DNA of 64,000 nucleotides, from the NCBI RefSeq assembly GCF_932526225.1, contig NC_064043.1, positions 6,129,501 through 6,193,500 on the forward strand, read 5' to 3'. Origin of the DNA: Nematostella vectensis (taxonomy: Eukaryota > Cnidaria > Anthozoa > Actiniaria > Edwardsiidae). Under the pieces are notes generated by a model that searched no databases, was not told the DNA's origin, and saw only the letters and a list, made by a program, of their open reading frames with translations. Shown here piece by piece: positions 35,701 to 45,300 of this stretch. Numbering within the stretch: the stretch's first letter is position 1; every line of letters begins with the position of its first letter. A program made the position numbers and the translations under genes.

Positions 35701-38700
35701 TACAGGAGGAATCTTAGATGACTTATATTCGTATTGTCATTGAACAGCAGGAATCTTAGATAAATAATATTTGTATTGCCGTTGTACAGGAGGAATCTTG
35801 AATGACTTATATTTGTATTGCCGTTGTACAGGAGGAATCTTGAATGACTTATATTTGTATTGCCGTTGTACAGGAAGAATCTTGAATGACTTATATTTGT
35901 ATTGCCGTTGTACAGGAAGAATCTTGAATGACTTATATTTGTATTGCCGTTGTACAGGAAGAATCTTGAATGACTTATATTCGTATTGCCGTTGTACAGG
36001 AGGAATCTTGAATGACTTATATTCGTATTGCCGTTGTACAGGAGGAATCTTGAATGACTTATATTTGTATTGCCGTTGTACAGGAAGAATCTTGAATGAC
36101 TTATATTTGTATTGCCGTTGTACAGGAAGAATCTTGAATGACTTATATTTGTATTGCCGTTGTACAGGAAGAATCTTGAATGACTTATATTCGTATTGCC
36201 GTTGTACAGGAGGAATCTTGAATGACTTATATTCGTATTGCCGTTGTACAGGAGGAATCTTGAATGACTTATATTCGTATTGCCGTTGTACAGGAGGAAT
36301 CTTGAATGACTTATATTCGTATTGCCGTTGTACAGGAGGAATCTTGAATGACTTATATTAGTATTGCCGTTGTACAGGAGGAGGCCAAGCGTCGTAGCGA
36401 GGCGTTACAGCAGAGTGTCCTTGACGCGTACCAATCGGCCCAACAGGTATGGGCGTGTCTGAGATCTTAACAAGGGGGGGGGGGGGGGGCAACCCCAATA
36501 GGTTAGGCTTAAAACTGGGGGGCAGTAACTCCCTTATATTTTTTAAACAATTCCAACCTGGAGGTGTGTGTGTGGGGGGGTGGGGTGGGGGGGGGAGAGA
36601 CAAGACCTTGTTGTTTGAGTTAATCCTCACTTCTCCCTTATGTTTGTCTTTACCTCACCATCTGTTTACCTCATGGTTTAGGAAAAATCCGAGAAGCGGA
36701 GGAAACATGTAGAAGCCGCTGGTCATGACACGTCCGGTTTGAAGGCTCGTGCTGGGGGTGCGTAAAGCTATGAAGGGAGGGTGGGTGGAAGGTTCTTGTG
36801 TAGGCGTTTTTCTTGTCCGCTTTTGTTTACAAATACTGTATTTACAGTTGTTGTCTACAACTACACCCATTCCATTTATAAATAAAATCTTGATCCCGGT
36901 AACCCAAAGCGCCGTTTTCATGGCCTAAAATCGATGAAATTCCGGATTCTGTTGTATATTTTAATCCTAAAATAAAGCGAATCTCTGTCCCCGTTTCGCC
37001 CTTTCTTAAGTACCCTGTTATACGGCCCGATTCACTTACGCTTCCCTTCTTTTCCCCTTCTCCTTTAACCATCTTACACTCGAGTTAACCCCCACAACAC
37101 ATGCTTAGTGTGTAAGTACCTTTCCCTGATTATTCTTGTTGTCTTTGTAGCTCCGTCAAGATCGTACGTCGTATCACAAGCCACGGCGTTTAACGAGAGG
37201 CCCGTCGGGCCAGCTGGCGGAACAACAGCGGGTGTGGGGACACATGGCAGAGCCAGCGTCGCCCCAAATACTTCCCCAAGGACTCAACCGTCCAGTACGC
37301 ACATGCCAGCGGTCTGCGAATATGATTACCTGTCTAGCGCCCGCGTGCCACCTGGCAGCGGGTATGATAATCAATCAAGCGCCCGCGTGCCAGCGGTCAG
37401 CGGGTATGACAATGACACTAGCCCCCGCGTACCGATGACCAGCAGCTACGATAATCACACGAATGCGCGGTACATACCTGAGGAAACTGTGGTACCGCCG
37501 CTGGATCTAAGGCGCGCGGACTCACCGCCTATTCCTACGCTTCGTAACAAATCCAACAGCAAGCAACAGACGGCTCGGTCCAAGTCTCCGACGTCTCACC
37601 GTAGTCGGGGCGTCAAGTCGCCTGTTTCTAATCGCAGAGGTAACATCAGTCGAACTATGACATCTCAGTCAGAACCATACGAAGGACGCAAGTTACCCAC
37701 GTCTCGCTTGACGAATAGAAATAAAAGTCGTGCGAAAACACCCCCTGGGGGAACCGCAAACACACGCGAGGTACCTGAAGAGCGGGCCCCTCCCTTCAGT
37801 GCCATGGAGGACGCCTTTGTTATACCCTACCACCGCACGACCAGCGCCACCCTGCCTGTCCCTCCCGATACCCCTATGACACTTAGGGTGCCAGAGAAAG
37901 GCGAAAGAACAGTGAAGGATAACCCCAAAAGGCGTGGCGGGGTCCCACCCGGAGACGGAGTGGGTATAACCCCAATGTATCGTACCCCTACTACTCATCT
38001 GCCGGAGGAGAAGCCTAAGGAGATATCCCCACGCCGAGCCAAGGGTGGGGCAGGGATGGCGGCCGCCAACAAGCGACAGCAGCCGTCAAATACTCGAGTC
38101 ATAGGGGCGCCATACAGGTCCGCCGCTACCAAGCTTGCGAAGGACGCAGCTGTCACAAGAAAAACATTGAGTTTACAGGGGAACACTCAGCGACAGGAGC
38201 GACTGGTGCAGGAGAAAACCTCACCTCGGCAGCAGAAGTCGCAGTCGTCCCTTTCTTCCCGTCACGTAAGTACTGACGTGCATACCGCGAAATACACTGC
38301 GTGTCTTGACCGTGTTGTGATGATGGTATTGGGACGGTTTCATAAGCGTGACATGATCCTCATGTGTAATAGTATCGTGTGATGGGCCGTGTCGTGTGAT
38401 TATTATCGGGAACGTGTCGTAGCGGTGTCGTAACCATGCCGGGACTGTTGTGTGATTTTATCAGGAACGTGTCGAGGCGGTGTCGTAATCGTGCCGGGAC
38501 CGTGTCGTGTGGTATTATCGGGAACGTGTCGTGGCGGTGTCGTAACCATGCCGGGACAGTGTCGTGTGATTTTATCGTGAACGTGTCGTGGCGGTGTCGT
38601 AATCGTGCCGGGACCGTGTCGTGTGATATTATCGGGAACGTGTCGTGGCGGTGTCGTAATCGTGCCGGGACCGTGTCGTGTTATGGTTTCCTGACATAAC

Positions 38701-39946
38701 GATATATGTCGATGTCTGGGCCGTTTCGTGTTGCTTATTTTCGTTTCGCTTTTACTAACGATGCCTGTCGCGGTATACCATGTATTCTGACATGCATTAT
38801 ATACATTAGGGTATTCCAGACGGAATGACTCCCACTGCACGACAAGAGATGATCCTCGAGCAGCTTAAAGAGCTTAGAAAGGTATATATGACGACATAAA
38901 CTCCTAGACCCTTGACGTACCATAGCCTTTGACGTGTCACGCCTCCTTAACCGTGACCCTTGACATACCATAGCCTTTGACGTGTCATGCCTCCTAACAC
39001 GTGACCCCTGACGTACCATAGCCTTTGACGTGTCACGCCTCCTTAACCGCGACCCTTGACGTACCATAGCCTTTGACGTGTCACGCCTCCTAACACGTGA
39101 CCCTTGACGTACCATAGCCTTTGACGTGTCACACCTCCTTACACGTGACCCTTGACGTACAATAGCTTTTGACGTGTCACGCCTCCTTAACCGTGACCCT
39201 TGACGTACCATAGCCTTTGACGTGTCACGCCTCCTTAACCGTGACCCTTGACGTACCATAGCCTTTGACGTGTCACGCCTCCTTACATGTGACCCTTGAC
39301 GTACCATAGCATTTGACGTGCCACGCCTCCTTACACGTGACCCTTGACGTACCATAGCCTTTGACGTGTCACACCTCCTTACACGTGACCCATGACGTAC
39401 CATAGCCTTTGACGTGTCACGCCTCCTTACACGTAATCCTTGACGTACCATAGCCTTTGACGTGTCACGCCTCCTTACATGTGACCCTTGACGTACCATA
39501 GCATTTGACGTGCCACGCCTCCTTACACGTGACCCTTGACGTACCATAGCCTTTGATGTCTCACACCTCCTTACACGTGACCCATGACGTACCATAGCCT
39601 TTGACGTGTCACGCCTCCTTACACGTAATCCTTGACGTACCATAGCCTTTGACGTGTCACGCCTCCTTACATGTGACCCTTGACGTACCATAGCCTTTGA
39701 CGTGTCACGCCTCCTTACACGTGACCCTTGACGTACCATAGCCTTTGGCGTTTCACGCCTCCTTACCCGTGACCCTTGACGTACAATAGCCCGTAATGCT
39801 ATTTAAAAAAGAAAAAAAAATGGAGAGCCTGTATGCAGGCTAACTCGCGAGCGACAAGCCTCATTCCATCGTAATGCTTTACTCTCTCTCCCTCTCTCTA
39901 GGGGCTGATGCTGAAACAGCGAGAACTGCAACAAGATGCGCTATAA
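23743..39946 (+). CDS. CCDC66: Coiled-coil domain-containing protein 66
   Basis: Nineteen coding exons close in frame to 974 aa, near the human length (about 950): 23743-23744, 23856-23905, 25388-25428, 26006-26402, 26846-26891, 26993-27075, 27170-27219, 27628-27729, 29052-29207, 30954-31026, 31286-31347, 32288-32520, 33258-33348, 35284-35445, 36378-36446, 36682-36757, 37151-38265, 38810-38881, 39902-39946. The start codon is split: AT from exon 1, G from exon 2. Landmarks shared with vertebrate CCDC66 are the N-terminal LKLNTSGGKLDIVFSDE, the WKEELDKQVASAKQKK and WRAELEKQIAEKKERE segments, the long coiled coil HQRAIQEQVEEKRRLKQEEK (residues about 432-540), GHDTSGLK, and the C-terminal LKELRKGLMLKQRELQ. 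Exon 17 is a long, basic, Pro/Ser-rich low-complexity region. CCDC66 localises to centrosomes, centriolar satellites, cilia and spindle microtubules. Several introns carry minisatellites. Confidence 0.93.
24561..25112. mobile_element. MITE with 9-bp target duplication (Mutator-like)
   Basis: A 534-bp element (24570-25103) in CCDC66 intron 2. Its ends are inverted repeats of about 30 bp containing GGAAGTGTAAGGAGATGG, with one or two mismatches. It is flanked by the direct repeat GGAATCACC at 24561-24569 and 25104-25112. A 9-bp duplication with long inverted ends is typical of Mutator-like elements. The interior holds two diverged copies of a segment with TCTCTAGCAAGCCCCAATTTT (about 24693-24780 and 24896-24985) and no transposase. 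Confidence 0.85.
27788..27978. repeat. Dispersed repeat family A, copy 2
   Basis: In CCDC66 intron 8. Shares GTGGGCCCTG...CCCCCTATTTTC, the A-rich middle, and the CTCCAGGATCCAGCCC end with the copy at 21895-22101. Confidence 0.55.
28080..28680. repeat. Degenerate GCGTAATTT-rich segment
   Basis: CCDC66 intron 8 contains many scattered copies of a short motif (GCGTAATTT, GTGTAATTTAGC, CCGCGTAAT). There is no clean period. It may be a decayed satellite or transposon. Confidence 0.4.
28791..29025. repeat. Dispersed repeat family B, copy 1
   Basis: In CCDC66 intron 8. It shares several blocks in order (GCCATTTTAT, CTCCCGCTCA, CGAGTAACCAA, AAATATCGTCAA, CAGACTTCATTCGT, AAATAAACCG) with 48621-48840, and the 3' part with about 35505-35625. 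This indicates an interspersed element of at least 230 bp. Confidence 0.7.
29147..30390 (+). repeat. Minisatellite carrying copies of the exon 9 splice donor
   Basis: Starting in the last 60 bp of CCDC66 exon 9, an 85-bp unit (exon tail plus GGG|GTGAGTTTGTATG) is repeated twice more. Fourteen further copies follow with a unit of about 70 bp (GTGAGTTTGTATGTG, GCTTGATCATG, AGATAACACCATAC). Donor-like copies after the real site at 29208 lie at 29293, 29378 and about every 70 bp to 30360, 17 in total. Confidence 0.95.
30507..30662. repeat. Possible dispersed repeat, family A-like ends
   Basis: CCDC66 intron 9. Bounded by CAGGGGCGGATCTAG and the inverted CTACATCCGCTTCTG around a G-rich tract. Relationship to family A rests on the end sequence only. 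Confidence 0.4.
31348..32287 (+). other. CCDC66 intron 11, no recognised feature
   Basis: 940-nt intron between coiled-coil exons, with a locally higher G+C stretch about 31440-32130. No open frame of note. It could hold a decayed insertion but I cannot define ends. Confidence 0.4.
33349..35283 (+). other. CCDC66 intron 13
   Basis: 1.9-kb intron in the middle of the coiled-coil region. Apart from the foldback element at 34428-34548 it shows only short open frames without recognisable domains. Confidence 0.5.
34428..34548. repeat. Compact 121-bp foldback element
   Basis: TAGTCTCCTGCG...CCGTTCTTTGT (34428-34453) pairs with its reverse complement at 34524-34548. The middle repeats GTCACGAGTG. 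The outermost TA at each end could be a TA target duplication as in Tc1/mariner-type MITEs. Confidence 0.75.
35642..36377 (+). repeat. 42-bp minisatellite carrying copies of the exon 15 splice acceptor
   Basis: CCDC66 intron 14. Eighteen acceptor-like sites, TTGTACAG|GA or near variants, are spaced exactly 42 nt apart from 35663 to the real acceptor ending at 36377. Because 42 is a multiple of three, a 196-codon open frame of a 14-residue repeat (YCRCTGGILNDLYL) spans it. That frame has no homology I recognise and is treated as non-coding. Confidence 0.96.
37318..37488 (+). repeat. Exonic 42-bp repeat encoding a 14-residue motif
   Basis: Inside CCDC66 exon 17 four tandem copies encode YDYLSSARVPPGSG, YDNQSSARVPAVSG, YDNDTSPRVPMTSS and a decayed YDNHTNARYIPEET. 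They are in frame and lie in the disordered C-terminal half of the protein. Confidence 0.85.
38390..38690 (+). repeat. 57-bp G+C-rich minisatellite
   Basis: CCDC66 intron 17. About five copies of a unit containing GGAACGTGTCGTGGCGGTG and CGTGCCGGGACCGTG. Unit length 57 leaves frames open on both strands; these are repeat artefacts. Confidence 0.9.
38905..39790 (+). repeat. 48-bp minisatellite filling CCDC66 intron 18
   Basis: About 18 copies of a 48-bp unit (CTTGACGTACCATAG, TTTGACGTGTCACGCC, TCCTTACACGTGACC). It is rich in CACGTG/GACGTG and TGACGT motifs, which resemble E-box and CRE half-sites. The unit is divisible by three, which explains a 334-codon minus-strand frame that I do not regard as a gene. 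Confidence 0.93.
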
Positions 39947-42362
39947 AGGCATTATACTTCGCAAACATAAAATATATTAGAAAAAATATTTTATAGCATG
40001 AACCTGATTGTAAATATTTGACAAGAAAAATAAGTGCTTAGATACTAGTGTCTCTGTCATTGACGAATGTTGAATTGCTTTGACCGCACTCCTGTCTGAG
40101 TGACAATTTAGTGCCGAAAAAATCCATGCAATTGAGACGTGCATTTTAGTAGTGAGATTAGTCTTGATTTCTACCATCTCATGGTCCGTTCCTAAGATTT
40201 ATTGGTGAGAGGGCGCGGCTGTGTGCTGTTATAGCATACACTTGTGTACAGTCGCAAAGGTTTATGGGAGATAAGGGGTACAGGGGCTGTGAGGGATCAT
40301 GGGTTTTTAAGAGTCGCTGCCATCCTTGCAAAATAATAAGAATGCGAAAGCGTCCGTTTCCATCGGTCGTGGAGAAAATGTTGTTTTCTATTGGATTTCG
40401 TAAAACACTTTGTTTTTAGAATATTAGGTCGTGATTTCTCTCTTTTAATACTGGTAAAATAGTAACAAAGGTTTGGCTTTTTGAGACACGCTATAAAAGG
40501 GATATCTCCGCCCCCTTTTTCGCAAGCTCTCGCGCAATGTCCACACGTATCAGGAAATTTTTTTTCCCGCATATATTTTTTTGCGGATGCGAAAATTTTC
40601 GCGTCCACACACAGCGTATTCGAATCGTTTTCAGCCGTCCAAACGTATCCGGAAATTTCTAAAACCCATTTTTTTTTCGAATCTGGCTCGTTCACGCGTA
40701 TCCAGCGTAATTTTCGGCCGTGTGTGTTTTTGAAGACGGAACATGAGGTCCAAAATTTCTCGCCTTCCTTTCACTCCGTTCTGGTAAGAGTTCAAATCGT
40801 GAATTAAAAAAAAAACAAAGGCGCTTTAATACGACCAGAGAACACGCAAAAAGTAAACAAAAACACAACACTAGACTACACGTCTTTTCAACATGTTGTT
40901 TTTGATATTTTTTTTACTAATTTTGCTTCGCCCTATGTATACCGTAAATATCAATAGGGACAAATAAAGAGCTTGGGCTACCTGTTATTTGTATCGGATA
41001 AAAAAATTCCACTCTGGAGAGCAACAATTTCCGGATACGGCCGGAAAAAAAAAATTGCGTATTCAGAAATTTCCGGATACGTGTGGCCTTAAGTAAGGAC
41101 CTCTGAAACTGCCGGATGAAAACATCAAAAAGTATAAAGCCGTACGACCAAAAAAACTACGACAACTTCAAAGAAAATTAGAATGTTTAAGAATTCGGGA
41201 AAGTGTTTGGAGTCAATTCTCTACTAAAGCAAGCATTGTCAGCGCGCGCTCGTTTGATGAGTTGAAGAAAAAAAAATGAAAAACATCGTGCGCGCTCATT
41301 AAGATGGCGTCATTCAGGTGCGCGCGCGGACAAACAATAAATTTGCAAAATTCATTACTTCAAAACCTATCTAATCCGCCATTATTTTTCGTTTTGGTAT
41401 AAGAAAAGGTTAATAAATAGACTGTGTTTACTTCAATGGATTGTTTTCGGGGACTATTTTGAACTCTATTATATAGCTTTTTGGCTTTTCTCTAAGGAAC
41501 TCTACACTATGACGAATAACAGCTTGCCCAAGGCTAATGTAAAGTAGCTGTATTCTTTATAGCGTGGTGGAAAATTGCATTTACATTTGATTCTTTAACT
41601 GGGATACCTCACTATTTGGTTGTGAGTTTCAGAGGTTTATTTCACTCTCGAAAAATTACTCTTGTTCTAGGTTCAGGCAAAAGTCTGTGAGTGGAGGGGG
41701 GGGGAGTGGAGGGGGGGGGGGGGGGGAGGCAGTGTGGTTAGCTTTCTGATGAACACTTTCGGACGTCCAATCTACTCGCTGCGGTTTCGATAGAAAATTG
41801 GATTATTCCATCCTTCTAATCTCTTAAAAAGTAAAAGTAAATTGTATTTTTAGCTATCCTGGGTAACCAACAGTGAGCATTAATCACCTCAAAATACTCA
41901 AGACACGCGACGCCCGCACAATAGGATGATAACCTGTGCCAAAAGAGCGGATATGGACCATGTGTGTTCCATTATCGCTTCATCTCAACCCTTTAAACCT
42001 CAAAATACGGGCTCATCAGGGACGTTAATACAGTTTGATGCACAGTAACAAGCCCTAATGGCAAAAAGCGTGAGGTTCGCTTGCTTGCTCGGGTCAACTT
42101 TAATCGCTCCCTGCGTCAAATCTCTCCCGATAGCGGTGAGGACTCCCGATATTGTAATCTCTAATCGGTGATAATCGCGAATCTTAGGGCTACTTGATAG
42201 TCTATCACTATAGGCCTATCGCTAGGATTTTACTGTGTACACAAAGAGGAGGCCTAACTCGACTACCACAAGTTCCGGCGCCGCCTTGGCATAGGCTTTA
42301 TATGAGTCTCATGCCAGAGAGCTTGGTCATAGGAGGTTGTAGCTCACTAAGTAGCCTGCGCT
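39947..42362. other. Intergenic region between CCDC66 and the FAS1 gene
   Basis: Includes the CCDC66 3' UTR, a foldback element at 40541-41086, G-tracts at about 41694-41727 and the promoter region of the next gene. No further gene is visible. Confidence 0.5.
40541..41086. repeat. MITE-like element with CCACACGTATCC ends
   Basis: CCACACGTATCAGGAAATTT at 40541-40560 and its inverse at 41067-41086 match at 19 of 20 positions. Internal copies of the same motif (about 40590-40660 and 40690-40730) are present in both orientations. No coding capacity. Confidence 0.7.
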
Positions 42363-45300
42363 ATGCGTTCGTTAGTATCGTTTTTGGTAGTTTTTCTCTG
42401 TGCGTGTGTTGGTCGCGATGTGGAGGCACGCAAAACTTTCCCTGGGAGGCGAATGGGTGAATTGGAGGCGCTACATGTTGGCAACAAGATTCCACAGACC
42501 ACGGCTAAAAGGTATGCACGGGAATTAATGGACATCCTCAATTCTCGTCCAAGGAAATATAAGGAACCCCACGGTTTCCACACAAGAAGGTTTTTAGTTT
42601 GGCTTTAGTGTGATAATACTGCAATGATTGTGTTCAGTTACATAAATATTTATTACTTGTTTCACCCATTTTGTAAAAAAAAAAATGACGTTTTTCTCAA
42701 GTTACGGATTCACAGTTCCATCACCAAAACACCAGGTTGTGCCATTTTCGGTCCGAATGGCGGTCAACAGCTAGACGTGTAAAAAAATAAATTTTCGAAA
42801 TTAAATTCAAGATCGATTATATTGGTTTTAAATACATTCCAGATTGCTGTATTGCATGAACATAAACTATATGGGCGTCATAGACTGGAATTCCGGCCAC
42901 TAAAAAGTACATGAAATATTAGACTTGGGACTGCTTATTATGTCGAGTACTACTAACAGCTCACATGGTAATCTTTCAGAAATTCATATCTTTTTACCCA
43001 GGATGCATCTGTGCCCGCGTGAGCGACTTGTGGTTGATTATCGCTGTCTGCGCAGGCGCTGGCTCTGCGTGGGGACTGGGTAAGAATCTGTTAAAACTCT
43101 ATCTTGACCAACGGAAATGCCAATATTCAATCTTCAACAATGCAGTTTATTACTATTGTTTTCAACCAGATTAAGTAGAAAATGTGCGTGGGAGACACCC
43201 TTTCCCAGCTAGTATAGCTATTGACTGCATCGCAAAAAAAATATAAATAGACGCGAAAACGCTTTAACCATCCTGTTCCTTTTTTTAAGCATCTTTCGCT
43301 ATGTTACCGAGATGCATTGCTGCCCCGGTTATGCTAGAGAACCAGGCCTGGTGGGTTGTCCTCGAGGTACGTACCACAAAAAGAAACTGGGTCGAGCTGT
43401 TTTACAATTTTTTCTTTTTTCTTTGTAAAAGGTTAAGGAGGGAGGGCTTCGACCCTTCAAATCCTGGCTTTCGTTTTTAAATACCACAAGATCCCTTTTT
43501 ACTGGAAAACGGTCCATTAGGCTCGGCATTGTAAGGAAAAAAACATTATCATCAAGTGACTTTTATCAAAGGGCGGAACAAGAATGAAAAGTATCACTTC
43601 GCACTATTCCAGATCTCTACACAAGCAACAAAACCTTACTGGAAGCCATAACAGATCTTGGTCTCACCAAGTTTGCCGGGATGTTGAACCAGTCGGACGA
43701 GGTGTTTCTGCACCGCAGTGCCATAGGGCCCCTCACAGTGTTCGCCCCGAAAGATAGTGCATTCGGTGGGACTACCGTGAGCATCAGTGGAGAGAAAATA
43801 GCAAAGGAGGTGGCAAGCAGGATGGTACAAGAACACGTAGTGGAAGGGAAGATGGTCTATCACGCGATTAAAACCAATCAGCTACTACAGACCATGGCTC
43901 CCGGACAGACACTCCGTGCTGCCTGGGCACCGGACAGAGAGGTCAGCTTCCGGACACAGCATAATTTTATTTATAATTTTATATTATAATTTTATTTTAA
44001 GATCTGTTTACATAGCGCGTCACGATTTTATTGCAACTCAAATCAAGCGTGTAAACAGTCTCAAAATTTATTGTTGTTTCCAAGCGACAACACGCTATTT
44101 CCAGCGATTATTATTTGTGTATCAGTCCGATTAAAACCTAGTCTCCCTAGCAGCCGTTCTGGACAGGTCGCCAAGGTAACTAATAGCGTAAGATCCGGCT
44201 AACGTGACGTGCCACAGATGGTAGCATATTACCGTAAATGATCTAATAAACGCCAGGCGCGTGTATTATTTCTCTGGTCCAAGGGGGCGTTCAATAGATA
44301 GGAGGCGTTTATTAAAGAGGGGCGTTCATTATAAACTAACAATATAACAAACCCAATTGAAGTGAGGTTCGAACTTCAGTCAGGATCCATTCAGCTATAG
44401 CCTGCGCAGCAAGCGTTTCTTGGCATCGAGGAGGACATTGGGGACGTTTATTAGAGGGGGGCGTTTGTTAGAGAGGGGCGTCCAATACAAACTTGTAAGT
44501 CTAGGAGGGGGGCTGGCGTTCATTAGATAGGGGGCGTTTATTACATCATTTACGGTTTTCAGACGATATCAAAAAATAACATTGATACCGAACATGTACC
44601 AGGAATTCGTCAACGTGTTTGGTAATGTCCACCCATCCAATTCCTCTCCTACCTATCACTCTTTGTCCAGAATGGCTGTAAGGGAGATAAGGTTCAATCA
44701 TGGGTTGCGATTAAGTAATTTGTTGGTGCTTTTAAGACTCTAGTAATACAAGGAGCCATCATCACCTCAGAGAACAAGCCCTTCAGGAATGGCATCATCC
44801 ACGTGATTAATCACGTGATCAAGCCATCTCTCCCAGCCACTGTCACGCAATACCTACACGGCACAGGGCAATTCACCACATTCGCGTCCCTCATGAGGAA
44901 ACTGGGTACTGAGTTGACTGGTCACGTGACAGTATTTGCGCCTAGTGACCAAGCCTTCGAGAGGATCCATCGTCGTTTCTTACAAATGGTCACCAATAAC
45001 GTGGATTGTCTCAAGGTATGCTATGGCGCTTCATCGCCCACAAAAATACTTAAAAATGATAGATCAGTTTATCTAGTTCCTTTACGTAGCCCTTTGTTGA
45101 GATCACTAAACGTTGTTTTAGCGTTTGAGAAGTTCAAAAATGCCCACCCCGCCCACAAACACACTTTTAGGCCAGCTACGGCCTGCGTCGCCCTTGAAAA
45201 CCCGTTTCAATGGCTCTTTATATGTTTCAGCCATTTGTTAATTTCCATATCGTGGAGCGGTCGTTATACACAGGAGGGATCCGACACCGTGTAGATGTTA

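Noticed and set aside
35771-36361. 196-codon frame of YCRCTGGILNDLY repeats
   Set aside because: 42-bp minisatellite in CCDC66 intron 14; the frame contains no conserved domain and the flanking exons join without it.
38735-39739. 334-codon minus-strand frame of a 16-residue repeat
   Set aside because: Entirely explained by a 48-bp minisatellite whose unit length is divisible by three, inside a well-supported CCDC66 intron on the other strand.
42194-42460. 88-codon plus-strand frame overlapping the FAS1 gene start
   Set aside because: Different frame from the signal-peptide exon, no recognisable domain, and it overlaps the well-supported start at 42363.
44660-44736. Extra FAS1 mini-exon at the CCAG|AATGGCT site
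   Set aside because: A 7-nt exon would be needed; direct splicing from 43941 to 44737 keeps frame and gives a normal FAS1 strand (TLVIQGAIIT).
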